This document shows positions 16,861 to 25,735 of a stretch of 64,000 nt of DNA, in pieces; within the stretch, counting starts at the first letter, position 1, and the number at the start of each line of letters is the position of its first letter. Origin of the DNA: Amorphus sp040750475 (GTDB lineage Bacteria > Pseudomonadota > Alphaproteobacteria > Rhizobiales > Amorphaceae); assembly GCF_040750475.1 (NCBI RefSeq), contig NZ_JABJVY010000002.1, positions 124,001-188,000 on the forward strand. The letters are read 5' to 3'. The translations under genes were made by a program, and so were the position numbers. The notes under the pieces were generated by a model that saw nothing but the letters and a program-made list of their open reading frames with translations, did no database searches and was not told where the DNA came from.

Positions 16861-17661
16861 ATGACCCAAGTATCCGATGTCGACGCGCCGCAAACAAACG
16901 GCCCGGCGCAAATGAAAGTTTCCGACCAGGTGATGATCAAGATGGTCGGGGTCAACAAATGGTTCGGCGAATTCCACGTCCTCAAGGACATCAACCTGAC
17001 TGTGAACAAGGGGGAACGCATCGTCATCTGCGGACCGTCGGGGTCGGGAAAGTCGACGTTGATCCGCTGTATCAATCGGCTGGAGGAACACCAGGCGGGT
17101 TCGATCGTCGTCGACGGCACCGAGCTCACCGACGATCTGAAGAAGATCGATGAGATCCGCCGCGATGTCGGCATGGTGTTCCAGCACTTCAACCTGTTCC
17201 CTCATCTGACGATCCTGGAAAACTGTACGCTCGCGCCGATCTGGGTCCGCAAAATGCCGAAGAAGCAGGCGGAGGAGGTCGCGATGACCTACCTGACGCG
17301 GGTCAAGATCCCGGAGCAGGCGAACAAGTATCCTGGGCAGTTGTCGGGTGGGCAGCAGCAGCGCGTCGCGATCGCGCGGGCGCTGTGCATGAACCCGGAG
17401 GTCATGCTGTTCGACGAGCCGACCTCGGCGCTCGATCCGGAGATGATCAAGGAAGTGCTCGACGTGATGATTGATCTGGCCCAGTCGGGTATGACGATGA
17501 TCTGCGTCACCCACGAAATGGGCTTCGCGCGCCAGGTCGCGAACCGGGTGATCTTCATGGACGCCGGCATGATCGTGGAGCAGAACGCGCCGGAGCCGTT
17601 CTTCACCGACCCGCAGCACGAGCGCACCAAGCTGTTCCTGAGTCAGATCCTGCATCATTAA
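16861..17661 (+). CDS. aapP: General L-amino acid ABC transporter ATP-binding protein AapP
   Basis: ATPase of the Aap importer. Start chosen at ATG 16861 (MTQVSDVDAP), preceded by GAAAGAGG, giving 266 residues; an in-frame ATG at 16813 lacks a good RBS. Motifs: Walker A GPSGSGKST, signature LSGGQQQRVAIARAL, Walker B VMLFDEPTSALDPEM and VTHEMGFAR, all of the polar-amino-acid importer class. It ends the aap operon; a tandem repeat begins three bases after the stop. Confidence 0.95.
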   Translation: MTQVSDVDAPQTNGPAQMKVSDQVMIKMVGVNKWFGEFHVLKDINLTVNKGERIVICGPSGSGKSTLIRCINRLEEHQAGSIVVDGTELTDDLKKIDEIRRDVGMVFQHFNLFPHLTILENCTLAPIWVRKMPKKQAEEVAMTYLTRVKIPEQANKYPGQLSGGQQQRVAIARALCMNPEVMLFDEPTSALDPEMIKEVLDVMIDLAQSGMTMICVTHEMGFARQVANRVIFMDAGMIVEQNAPEPFFTDPQHERTKLFLSQILHH

Positions 17662-17663
17662 GA

Positions 17664-17795
17664 GCGAAGCCAGGAAAAGTGCGAAGCGGTTTTCCGTCCG
17701 GCTGAGCGAAAGGAGACAGCGAAGCCAGGAAAAGTGCGAAGCGGTTTTCCGTCCGGCTGAGCGGAAGGAGACAGCGAAGCCAGGAAAAGTAGGAA
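17664..17795. repeat. Tandem 55-bp repeat (two units plus partial third)
   Basis: Units start at 17664 and 17719 (54 of 55 identical) and a third at 17774 diverges after about 17 bases. Each contains CCAGGAAAAGTGCGAAGCGG followed by TTTTCCGTCCGG, the same core as the 140-bp repeat at 11181. The gap 17662-18049 (388 bases) holds this array, a degenerate REP-like hairpin at 17912 and nothing that looks coding. Confidence 0.92.
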
Positions 17796-17911
17796 GTTGC
17801 TTTATCCTCACGCTGTCGCGGCTTGGCCGCTTCGCTCCGAACAAGACGGCCTGACCGGCCGGCGCGGGGTTGCTCGCTGGCTTCGCGGTTTTTGTCGCTC
17901 ACGCCGGCTCG

Positions 17912-17947
17912 CTCCGCTCATTGCCGCAAAAGTCGGAATGTGTGGAG
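17912..17947. repeat. REP-like hairpin, degenerate copy 2
   Basis: CTCCGCTCATTGCCGC, loop AAAA, GTCGGAATGTGTGGAG. It matches the perfect hairpin at 46143 with several mismatches that mostly preserve pairing at the ends. Confidence 0.6.
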
Positions 17948-18049
17948 CGCGAAGAAATGCCTGCGGGCGTCATGCGAACGCGATGGCGGACGGGCGTGTT
18001 GTGGTAGGGGTCTCCCCGCAACGCCTGCACACCCTATTTTTCGATTCTC

Positions 18050-18940
18050 ATGAGCGACGCATTTCTCCATTGCCAGGAACAGGTTCGCGCCCACGACCCT
18101 GAACGGTTCGCGGCGGCCTTGTTCGCCGACCCCGCCCACCGGCCGGCGCTGATGGCGCTCTATGCCTTCCATCTGGAGCTGGTGCGGGTGCGGGAGGTGG
18201 TGCGTGATCCGATGCCCGGTGAGATCCGGCTGCAATGGTGGCGCGATCTCTTGCAGGGGATCGGTCACGGCGACGTGCACGGCCATCCGGTGGCCGATGC
18301 GCTGTTGCAGACTGTCGAGCACTACCGGCTGCCGCGCGCGCCGCTGGTGGCGATGACCGAGGCGCGGGTGTTCGATCTCTATGATGACCCGATGCCGGAT
18401 CTGGGCACCTTCGAGGGCTATGCCGGGGAGACCCATGGGGCCCTGTTTCAGATCGCCGCTCTGGTGCTTGCCGATGGGGCCGATCCGGGAACGGGAACGC
18501 TGGCCGGCCACGCTGGGGTCGCCGAGGCGATCGTCGCCGTCATCCGCGCACTGCCGCACCATCTCGCGCGCGCTCAGGTCTATCTGCCGGGCGACGTGCT
18601 GGAGCGCCACGGAACCACGCCAAGCGGCATTCTGTCGAATCGGGACGACCCCGGTTTGAAGGCAGTGGTCGGTGAGCTGGCCGCGCACGCGACCCATCAT
18701 CTGGAGCGCGCCTCAGAGGCCGGTGCGACGGTGCCGGCCCGGGTCGCACCCGCCTTTTTGACGTTGTCGCTGGTTCCGCCCGCGCTTGCGAAAATCCGGG
18801 CGGCCGGCTACGAGCCGTGGTCCAGCGACCCGACACCCCCGCGGATGGCGACGCTGTGGCGGCTCTGGCGCGCCGCTCGGCGCATGCGGGCAGCCGGTAA
18901 ATCGGGATCGGTGCCGATCTCGACGGTCACCCGCATCTGA
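18050..18940 (+). CDS. Squalene/phytoene synthase family protein (NDUFAF6-like)
   Basis: The 296-residue product belongs to the squalene/phytoene synthase fold: ALMALYAFHLELVRVREVV, GEIRLQWWRD and GYAGETHGALFQIAA are shared with the alphaproteobacterial group related to mitochondrial NDUFAF6. I do not see the two DxxxD prenyl-diphosphate motifs of true phytoene or squalene synthases, so a non-catalytic or respiratory complex I assembly-type role is more likely than carotenoid synthesis. It is convergent with trmFO (8-nt gap) and not in an isoprenoid operon. Confidence 0.83.
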   Translation: MSDAFLHCQEQVRAHDPERFAAALFADPAHRPALMALYAFHLELVRVREVVRDPMPGEIRLQWWRDLLQGIGHGDVHGHPVADALLQTVEHYRLPRAPLVAMTEARVFDLYDDPMPDLGTFEGYAGETHGALFQIAALVLADGADPGTGTLAGHAGVAEAIVAVIRALPHHLARAQVYLPGDVLERHGTTPSGILSNRDDPGLKAVVGELAAHATHHLERASEAGATVPARVAPAFLTLSLVPPALAKIRAAGYEPWSSDPTPPRMATLWRLWRAARRMRAAGKSGSVPISTVTRI

Positions 18941-18948
18941 TCTCCGCT

Positions 18949-20364
18949 CTATTCGGCGGCGACCGTGAGCCCGGAGCCCAGCCAGGCGGCGAAGTCCGCA
19001 CGGGCGCGCGCCGTCAGCAGCTTCTTGCGGGCCGCCCCGCGCGCCGGTCCTTTCAGCTTGCGCCCGTCAGCGTCCGTCCGGGGTGTGTCCATCGGTGGAA
19101 ACAGACCGAAATTGACGTTCATGGGCTGGAAGGAGCGGGCGCCGCGGTTCTCCTCTTCGTCGGAAGACAGGTGCCCACCGGTGATATGGCCGAGCAGGGC
19201 CCCCATCGCCGTGGTTGCCGGCGGGCCGACTGGCGTGCGCCCGAGGTGCTCGGCGGCGGCGAAGCGCCCCGCCAGAAGCCCGATGGAAGCGGATTCCACA
19301 TAGCCCTCGCAGCCGGTGATCTGGCCGGCAAAGCGCAGATCCGGCCGCGCCTTGAGGCGCAGAAACGAATCCAGGAGCTCAGGCGAATTTAGGTAGGTGT
19401 TGCGGTGCAAGCCGCCGAGCCGAGCGAATTGCGCGTTCTCCAGCCCCGGGATCAGGCGGAACACGCGCGTCTGCTCGCTGTAGATCAACTTGGTCTGGAA
19501 GCCGACCATGTTGTAGAGCGTGCCCAGTGCATTGTCCTGGCGCAGTTGGACGACGGCATAAGGCTTTTCCTCCGGGTTGTGCCGGTTGGTCAGCCCCATT
19601 GGCTTCATCGGACCGTGGCGCAACGTCTCGCGGCCGCGCTCGGCCATCACCTCGATCGGCAGGCAGCCGTCGAAATAGGGCGTGTCGCGCTCGAAGTCGC
19701 GAAACACGGTCTTGTCCGCCGCTATCAGCGCATCTACGAAGGCCTCATATTGAGCCTTCGTCATCGGGCAGTTCAGATAGTCCGCGCCGGTGCCGCCGGG
19801 GCCAGTCTTGTCGTAGCGCGACTGGAACCAGCACACGTCCAGGTCGATGCTGTCGAAATGGATGATCGGGGCGATCGCGTCGAAGAAGGCAAGCGACTCC
19901 GCGCCCGTGAGGGCCCGCAGCGCCTCGGCCAGCGCGGGCGAGGTGAGGGGGCCGGTGGCCACGATGGTCGTGCCCCAGTCCTGGGGCGGCAGGCCGGAAA
20001 GCTCGCCGCGCTCGATCGTCACCAGCGGATGGCCGGCCAGTGCGGCCGTCACGGCGGCGGAAAAGCCTTCGCGGTCCACGGCGAGCGCCCCGCCGGCCGG
20101 CACCTGATGGCGATCGGCCGAGGCCATGACCAGCGATCCGGCATCGCGCAGCTCCGCGTGCAGTAGCCCGACAGCGTTCGATTCCGCATCGTCGGAGCGA
20201 AACGAGTTGGAGCAGACGAGTTCGGCGAGCCCATCAGTCTTGTGGACCGGGGTTTCGCGAACCGGACGCATCTCATGCAGAATGACGGGGACGCCGGCTT
20301 CGGCGAGCTGCCACGCAGCCTCGCTTCCGGCCAGTCCGCCGCCAACAACGTGTACGGGTTTCAT
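18949..20364 (-). CDS. trmFO: tRNA (uracil-54-C5) methyltransferase, folate- and FAD-dependent
   Basis: Methylates U54 of tRNA using methylenetetrahydrofolate and reduced FAD. The 471-residue product starts MKPVHVVGGGLAGSEAAWQLAE (FAD-binding GGGLAGSE) and contains LVCSNSFRSDDAESNAVGLLH and the C-terminal TAMGALLGHITGG, all strongly conserved in TrmFO. ATG 20364 is preceded by an AGGAG-like GGAGACC. Length and motifs match the family with no break. Confidence 0.96.
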   Translation of the reverse strand: MKPVHVVGGGLAGSEAAWQLAEAGVPVILHEMRPVRETPVHKTDGLAELVCSNSFRSDDAESNAVGLLHAELRDAGSLVMASADRHQVPAGGALAVDREGFSAAVTAALAGHPLVTIERGELSGLPPQDWGTTIVATGPLTSPALAEALRALTGAESLAFFDAIAPIIHFDSIDLDVCWFQSRYDKTGPGGTGADYLNCPMTKAQYEAFVDALIAADKTVFRDFERDTPYFDGCLPIEVMAERGRETLRHGPMKPMGLTNRHNPEEKPYAVVQLRQDNALGTLYNMVGFQTKLIYSEQTRVFRLIPGLENAQFARLGGLHRNTYLNSPELLDSFLRLKARPDLRFAGQITGCEGYVESASIGLLAGRFAAAEHLGRTPVGPPATTAMGALLGHITGGHLSSDEEENRGARSFQPMNVNFGLFPPMDTPRTDADGRKLKGPARGAARKKLLTARARADFAAWLGSGLTVAAE

Positions 20365-20574
20365 AAGGTCTCCTATGACGGCCGAAGCGGGCGCCGGTCA
20401 ACCGGTTGCAGGGGCGCGTCGCTCAATTGTCCGAATTCTTGTCGTGCCTGTCGATCGTTCACGCGCAAGTGACGGAAGGGTGGGCCTCCTCCGTCAGATC
20501 TCGGGGCGGTAGGCATATGGTTATTTTTCCGTGCGCGGGATAGGCAGGGAGACGCGCGCGAAGAGGACGATTCG

Positions 20575-21189
20575 GTGGCGAGACGTTTCCTCACACTCCT
20601 GGTGGTCAGTGCGGCCCTGGCGGGCTGCATGCAGCAGCAGGGCCAGCCGTCCATGTGGTACGCGGCAAACCAGGCGGTGCCGCCGACGGCGACCAAGGTG
20701 ATCGTCTGCCACGGCTTCGGCTGCGCGCGCCGCACCAGCGTAACGCTGTCGGAAACCAATCTGCGCACCCTGCGCAAGATCCTTGCGCGCGGGGAAGCGT
20801 CTCCCGAGGCGGAGCGCCAGGCGATCCGCCAGGCGGTGGCCTGGATGGAAAAGGCGGTGGCCCCGACGGTCGGCTCCGACGACGACATCGGCGGGCTGGA
20901 CCTTTGGAATGCCGGTGTCGCCGGCCAGATGGACTGTATCGACGAAGCCACCAACACCACGAGCTATCTGCTACTGGCGGAAAAGCACGGCTTCCTTGTG
21001 CACCACAGTGTCGCCCGGCCGGTCGCCCGCGGCTTCTTCCTCGATGGGCGCTATCCGCATGCTACCGCCGTGATTCGGGAGCGCGAGACCGGCAATGCCT
21101 TCGCGGTCGATTCCTGGCGCGAGGCCAATGGCGAGCCGCCGATCGTGATGCCGCTTCAGACCTGGTTTGAAGAAAAACCGACGGTCTAG
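20575..21189 (+). CDS. Uncharacterised lipoprotein
   Basis: 204-residue product starting at GTG 20575 with a short signal sequence and lipobox LAGC at about residues 15-18 (MARRFLTLLVVSAALAGC). The mature part is soluble and contains VCHGFGCARRTSVTLSE, a segment AVAWMEKAVAPTVGSDDDIGG and NAGVAGQMDCIDEATNTTSYLL, with four cysteines beyond the lipobox region. I recognise it only as a conserved hypothetical protein of Rhizobiales; no function is proposed. It is divergent from trmFO. Confidence 0.85.
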   Translation: MARRFLTLLVVSAALAGCMQQQGQPSMWYAANQAVPPTATKVIVCHGFGCARRTSVTLSETNLRTLRKILARGEASPEAERQAIRQAVAWMEKAVAPTVGSDDDIGGLDLWNAGVAGQMDCIDEATNTTSYLLLAEKHGFLVHHSVARPVARGFFLDGRYPHATAVIRERETGNAFAVDSWREANGEPPIVMPLQTWFEEKPTV

Positions 21190-21200
21190 GGTCCTGATCC

Positions 21201-21311
21201 TAGACCCGTTCCGCTTTTCTCGAAATCACGGAGCGGGTCTAAGTTCTTGTTTCGACGCGTTTCCGAACGGGCAACCGGTTTCCACTTACTTGGCCGGGAA
21301 ACGCTCGCTAG
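21201..21311 (+). repeat. Dispersed ~105-bp palindromic repeat, copy 3
   Basis: TAGACCCGTTCCGCTTTTC, GGAGCGGGTCTAAG, TTGTTTCGACGCGTTTCCG, CAACCGGTTTCCACTT and GGAAACGCTCGCTAG are all present in order. It lies between the lipoprotein and the convergent aldehyde dehydrogenase gene, where it may act as a bidirectional hairpin. Confidence 0.85.
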
Positions 21312-21362
21312 CGCGTCTGCTCCACTGTTCCGCATCCGGATTCCGCGTTGCTTGGAAAGGCT

Positions 21363-22769
21363 TCAGCAGAAAACCGTCTGGATGGTAGTGTACTCTTTCA
21401 ATCCTTCGGGCCCGAATTCGACCCCGATTCCGGAGGATTTCACGCCGCCGAAAGGTGCGTTGGGCTGGATCGCGCCGTGCTTGTTGACCCAGACCGACCC
21501 GCACTCGAGCCGCTGTGCGATCTTCTTGGCTGCTGCGCTATCGGACGACCAGACCGAGCCCCCGAGCCCGTGTGGGTTTTGGTTCGCGATCGCCACGATC
21601 TGATCGACATCGCTGTAGCGGATGATCGGCAGGACCGGGCCGAACTGCTCTTCGTCGACCAGCCGCGTACCGTCGGCGACATTGGACACGAACGTGATCG
21701 GGTAGAAATAGCCGGCGCCGCCCTTTGGGTCTCCGCCCAAGAGGATCTTGCCACCGTTGCGTTTGGCGTCGTCGACCAGTCCGGCGACTTTGTCGAACTG
21801 CATCTTGTTGGACAACGGTCCGAGCACGTTCTCCTCCGACAGGCCGTTGCCCATCGGCATCCGCCCTGCGATCTCGACGAGGGCGTCGCAGACGGCATCG
21901 TGGATGCTGTCGTGCACGTAGAGCCGCTTCATGGCGCCGCAGGTCTGGCCGGTGTTGATGAACGCCCCCCAGAACAGGCCTTCGGCGATCGCCTTCGGGT
22001 CGGCGTCCGGCAGCACGATGCCCGCGTCGTTGCCGCCGAGCTCTAGCGTCAGGCGTTTCAGCGTGCCGGCGGCGGAGGCCATCACCTTCTTGCCGGTGGC
22101 AATCGAGCCGGTGAAGACGATCTTGTCGATGCCGGAGTGTTCCGACATGGCGCCGCCCAGCTCGTCCGGACCGGTGACGGCATTGACCACACCGGCCGGC
22201 AGCACCTCGTTCATCAGCGCCACCAGACGAAGGGTGGAAAGCGGCGTATACGGCGATGGCTTGATCACGACGGTATTGCCGGCGCGCACCGCGGGAAGGA
22301 TGTGCCATACGGCGATCAGAACCGGCCAATTCCACGGGGTAATCGAGCCGACCACGCCAACCGGCTTGCGGTGAACCTCGATCCGGCCCTGGTCGTCGTC
22401 CTGGACCACTTCGACGGGCAGGTCGAGCTCGGCGGTGGCGTGGGCCCAACCGACGCAGCCGCCCACCTCGAAGCGCGAGCCGAGGCCGTTGAGGGGCTTG
22501 CCCTGCTCGCTGGTGATCAGGCTTGCAAGGGCGTCGCCGTCCTCCTCGATCTTGGCGGCGATGGCGTGACAGGCGGCCTTCCGGTCGGCATCGGGCGCGG
22601 CGGCCCAGCCCGGAAAGGCGGTGCGGGCCGCATCGACCGCCGCGTCGAGATTGGCTCTGGTGCCCATCGGCATCCGGCCGGCGACGTCCCCAGTGGCCGG
22701 GTTCTCGACATCGAGGTGATCGGATGCGGGCTGCGGCTTGCCGCCAATGATCATCTGATGGTCGCTCAT
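21363..22769 (-). CDS. NAD(P)-dependent aldehyde dehydrogenase
   Basis: Oxidises an aldehyde to the acid. The 468-residue product has the full ALDH motif set: PWNWPV, LELGGND with catalytic Glu243, and INTGQTCGAMKR with nucleophile Cys277. ATG 22769 has GGAGG seven bases upstream. It is the last gene of the leftward operon with a TRAP transporter, a HIBADH-like dehydrogenase and a CMD-like protein, so it probably acts on an intermediate of the imported compound. The substrate is not evident. Confidence 0.93.
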   Translation of the reverse strand: MSDHQMIIGGKPQPASDHLDVENPATGDVAGRMPMGTRANLDAAVDAARTAFPGWAAAPDADRKAACHAIAAKIEEDGDALASLITSEQGKPLNGLGSRFEVGGCVGWAHATAELDLPVEVVQDDDQGRIEVHRKPVGVVGSITPWNWPVLIAVWHILPAVRAGNTVVIKPSPYTPLSTLRLVALMNEVLPAGVVNAVTGPDELGGAMSEHSGIDKIVFTGSIATGKKVMASAAGTLKRLTLELGGNDAGIVLPDADPKAIAEGLFWGAFINTGQTCGAMKRLYVHDSIHDAVCDALVEIAGRMPMGNGLSEENVLGPLSNKMQFDKVAGLVDDAKRNGGKILLGGDPKGGAGYFYPITFVSNVADGTRLVDEEQFGPVLPIIRYSDVDQIVAIANQNPHGLGGSVWSSDSAAAKKIAQRLECGSVWVNKHGAIQPNAPFGGVKSSGIGVEFGPEGLKEYTTIQTVFC

Positions 22770-22796
22770 TCGGTTTCCTCCACGAATTTATGGTGT

Positions 22797-24089
22797 TCAG
22801 TGTGCCATTTGATCCGGCAAAAACAGGATCAGGGCTGGCAGAAGGACAATCAGGGCGAGCCGGACGAAATCGGCCAGGATGAAGGGCATTACGCCGCGGT
22901 AGATGGTGGTGACCGGCAGGTCTTTGACCACGGTTCGGATGACGAAGATGTTCATACCGATCGGCGGCGTGATCAGGCTGATCTCCACGGTGACCACGAG
23001 AAGGATGCCGAACCAGATCGGATCGAAACCGAGTTGCGTGACCAGCGGGAAGAAGATGGGCACGGTGAGCAGGATCATCGCCAACGAGTCGAAGACACAC
23101 CCGAGCACCAGATAGAACACGATCAGGAGCAGGATCACGCCGGTCGGGCCGAGGCCGGCCGCTTCGATGCCGGAGACCACCGCGCTCGGCACCCCGGCGA
23201 TGTTGACGAAGTTGGAAAAGATCAGCGCTCCGACCAGCACGACCATCAACATCGCGGAGGTGCGCGCTGTCTCGATCAACACCTCGATCAGGCTGCGGAT
23301 GGTGAGCGACCCTTTCGCCAGGGCGATGAAGAAGGCGCCTGCGGCGCCGATCCCGGCGGCTTCCGTCGCCGTAAAGACGCCTAGATAAATGCCTCCGATG
23401 ATCAGGGCGAAAAGACCGAGCACCACCCAGACCTGTCCGATCGCCCGCAACCGCTCGCCAAGGGAAAGGCGCGGACCGGCCGGCCCGGAGGACGGATCGA
23501 ACCAGATGGTTGCGCGCACGGCCAGCGCATAGAGCAGGATCCCGAGGACGCCTGGAACGATCCCGGCGATGAAGAGCTGTCCGATGCTGGTCTCCGTCAT
23601 GGAGCCGTAAATGACCATGATGACGGAAGGCGGGATCAGGATGCCGAGCGTGCCGCCGGCGGCAACCGAGCCGCTGGAGAGGGCAGGCGAATAACCGTAG
23701 CTCCGCATCGAGGGCATGGCGATCGACGACATCGTTGCCGCCGTGGCCAGGCTGGAGCCGGAGACGGCGGCAAAGCCGCCGCAGGCCACGATGGTCGCCA
23801 TTGCCAGGCCGCCGCGGAAATGTCCGACAATGGCGTTGGAGGCGGCGTAGAGGTCGCGCGACAGGCCTGCCCGGTTCACCAGATTGCCCATGAGGACGAA
23901 GAGCGGCAGCACCGAAAGGCTGTAGGACGACACTGTGTCCCAGGCGATCTGAGCGCTCATGGCGCCGGCGGGCTTGAACCCGCTCAAAAGCGCAAACCCC
24001 AGATAGCCGACCAGTCCGAGGGCGAAGGCCAGCGGCACACCGAAGAACAGCAGCGCGAACAGCGCGACAAAGCCGGCGATGGCAATCAT
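22797..24089 (-). CDS. TRAP transporter large permease (DctM family)
   Basis: Twelve-helix-type membrane subunit of a tripartite ATP-independent importer, 430 residues from ATG 24089 (MIAIAGFVALFALLFFGVPL). The pattern GGTLGILIPPSVIMVIYG and the C-terminal ITPPIGMNIFVI are typical DctM motifs. The start overlaps the DctQ stop (ATGA). Longer upstream reading frame belongs to the overlapping DctQ region in another frame. Confidence 0.94.
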   Translation of the reverse strand: MIAIAGFVALFALLFFGVPLAFALGLVGYLGFALLSGFKPAGAMSAQIAWDTVSSYSLSVLPLFVLMGNLVNRAGLSRDLYAASNAIVGHFRGGLAMATIVACGGFAAVSGSSLATAATMSSIAMPSMRSYGYSPALSSGSVAAGGTLGILIPPSVIMVIYGSMTETSIGQLFIAGIVPGVLGILLYALAVRATIWFDPSSGPAGPRLSLGERLRAIGQVWVVLGLFALIIGGIYLGVFTATEAAGIGAAGAFFIALAKGSLTIRSLIEVLIETARTSAMLMVVLVGALIFSNFVNIAGVPSAVVSGIEAAGLGPTGVILLLIVFYLVLGCVFDSLAMILLTVPIFFPLVTQLGFDPIWFGILLVVTVEISLITPPIGMNIFVIRTVVKDLPVTTIYRGVMPFILADFVRLALIVLLPALILFLPDQMAH

Positions 24090-24610
24090 CGGCGAGCGCC
24101 TCCTGCGGTGAGTGCCTGGGCGGCGAGGACCAGCGCGGCCAACGCGCCGGCAACCAGGCAGCCGACTCCGAGCCAGGCGACCAGGCCGATCGGAAATTTC
24201 AGCACAGACGTCTCGTCGCCCCACATCATGAAGCGCTCCGCCAGCATCGACAGGCGCCAGGCGAGAAACCCGCAGCCGACGGCGACAATCAATGCAACGA
24301 TCAGATCGCGCGCGTGCTTGAGACGGCCGGAAAAGGCGTTCTCGAACAGCCCTGCGGTGACGTGCTGGCCGCGTAAGGTGACCGACGGCAGAGCGGTGAA
24401 GACGAGCCCCGCCATCGTCAGCTGCGTGACCTCGAAGGCGAAGCCCAGCGGATGATTGAAGAAATACCGGCCGAGCACGTCGAGAAAGGTGATCGTCATC
24501 ATCAGAAACAGCAAAAGGGCTGCGGCAGCCGAAAAGACCCATTCGACCGCGCGGGACCAGCCGGGCGGACGGCCGGAACCGTCCGCCCCTGCATCACGGG
24601 TTTCAGACAT
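24086..24610 (-). CDS. TRAP transporter small permease (DctQ family)
   Basis: 174-residue protein with four hydrophobic segments and the DctQ signature FLDVLGRYFFNHPLGFAFEVTQL. It lies between the substrate-binding protein gene (24-nt gap) and the large permease gene (4-nt overlap), the usual P-Q-M order. Confidence 0.92.
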   Translation of the reverse strand: MSETRDAGADGSGRPPGWSRAVEWVFSAAAALLLFLMMTITFLDVLGRYFFNHPLGFAFEVTQLTMAGLVFTALPSVTLRGQHVTAGLFENAFSGRLKHARDLIVALIVAVGCGFLAWRLSMLAERFMMWGDETSVLKFPIGLVAWLGVGCLVAGALAALVLAAQALTAGGARR

Positions 24611-24634
24611 TGCTGTCGGCCCTCGGATGGTGGC

Positions 24635-25675
24635 TTACTGGCCGCCCTCGACCTTGGCGACTTCCTTGCGCATCATCTCAAGAGCAGCCTCGCCGTCCAC
24701 GCCGAGGCCGTCGGCATCGGCGATCCATTGCTTCTCGATGCTGGCGAGACGCTCGCGCACGGCGGAGACGAAGGCGTTGTCGGCGGTCTGGAACTCGACG
24801 CCGTCGCTCTTCATCAGCTCGCGGGCCTTCTGTTCCTCCGCGTCCTGCGAATGGCCGGCGAGTTCGGCGAGATGCGCGCCGGAGACGCCCATGATCGCCT
24901 TCTGGTCCTCTTCCGACAGGCTGTCCCAAGTGTCCTGGTTCATCACGACGAACCAGGCTGAGGAGTAGAAGCCGCCGGGAATCTCGGTCGAGTTGCCGAT
25001 CACGCCGGTGAGGTTGAAGCTCGGATAGGCCTCCAGCGGCAAGAGCGTGCCGTCAGCCACGCCCTGGCTGAGGATCTCGTAGACCTCGTTGGCCGGCACG
25101 GCCACGTTCACGCCGCCGAGCGCTGGATTGATCTTCTGCACGATGCCTCCGCCGACGCGGAATTTCTTCCCCTGATAGTCGTCGATCGACAGGATCGGAC
25201 CGGTCGCGTCGGTGGTCATGATGTGACCGGTGGCGTTGGCATAAAGGCCCAGGAGCTTGACGCCCTTATATTCGTTGGCCTCATCGAAATATGTCTCGTG
25301 GACGGCCCAAAGCCCCTTGGACAGGCCAAGCGCGGTCTCGCCCACGAAGGGCAACTCGGCAATGCTGGCCAGCTTGAACCGGCCCGGCGTGTAGCCGAGC
25401 ACGCCGACGGTGATGTCCGCGATACCGTCCACCGCCAGATCGTACTGTCGTGGCGGCGCCCCCAGCGACGCGTCGGTCTTCTTGATGACGACGCGTCCGT
25501 CGGTGGCTTCCTCTACCTGTTTCATCCACGGCTCGATGATGCCGGTCATCTGGGTATGGCCGGGCGGTAGCCAGTTGTTGAGGGTGAGCGTGGTCTGAGC
25601 CGTGGCGGGGCCCGTCCAGACAGCGGCAAGCCCCGCAACGGCGGCGATCGCAAGCGGTCGTGCAAAATGGGTCAT
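24635..25675 (-). CDS. TRAP transporter substrate-binding protein (DctP family)
   Basis: 346-residue periplasmic protein with a signal peptide ending ATA-Q near residue 27 and the mature start TTLTLNNWLPPGHTQMTGIIEPW. ATG 25675 follows GGGAGGACATC. The HTQMTGIIEPWMKQVEE...GRV pattern and the AMGVSGAHLAEL-type C-terminal helices are those of DctP-like proteins that bind organic acids, including aromatic or keto acids; the ligand cannot be deduced. Conserved arginine FRVGGGIVQ in the middle domain is in the usual carboxylate-binding region. Confidence 0.93.
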   Translation of the reverse strand: MTHFARPLAIAAVAGLAAVWTGPATAQTTLTLNNWLPPGHTQMTGIIEPWMKQVEEATDGRVVIKKTDASLGAPPRQYDLAVDGIADITVGVLGYTPGRFKLASIAELPFVGETALGLSKGLWAVHETYFDEANEYKGVKLLGLYANATGHIMTTDATGPILSIDDYQGKKFRVGGGIVQKINPALGGVNVAVPANEVYEILSQGVADGTLLPLEAYPSFNLTGVIGNSTEIPGGFYSSAWFVVMNQDTWDSLSEEDQKAIMGVSGAHLAELAGHSQDAEEQKARELMKSDGVEFQTADNAFVSAVRERLASIEKQWIADADGLGVDGEAALEMMRKEVAKVEGGQ

Positions 25676-25735
25676 GATGTCCTCCCTTGGTTCTTTTTAG
25701 ACCGGCGGGTCATCCGAAGCGCCCGCCGGGATTGA

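Noticed and set aside
13109..17661. Transporter for a catabolic substrate of the island
   Set aside because: Gene order and motifs are those of the general amino-acid AapJQMP system, and it is far from the catabolic genes.
17664..17795. Possible CRISPR array
   Set aside because: 55-bp units abut each other and are identical throughout, so there are no spacers.
18050..18940. Carotenoid or hopanoid synthesis gene
   Set aside because: Synthase fold is present but the DxxxD metal motifs are not seen and no isoprenoid genes are nearby; NDUFAF6-like annotation fits better.
21538..24153. Open frame of about 871 codons overlapping the ALDH and DctM genes
   Set aside because: Same strand but a different frame from well-supported genes; low-complexity Arg-rich translation.
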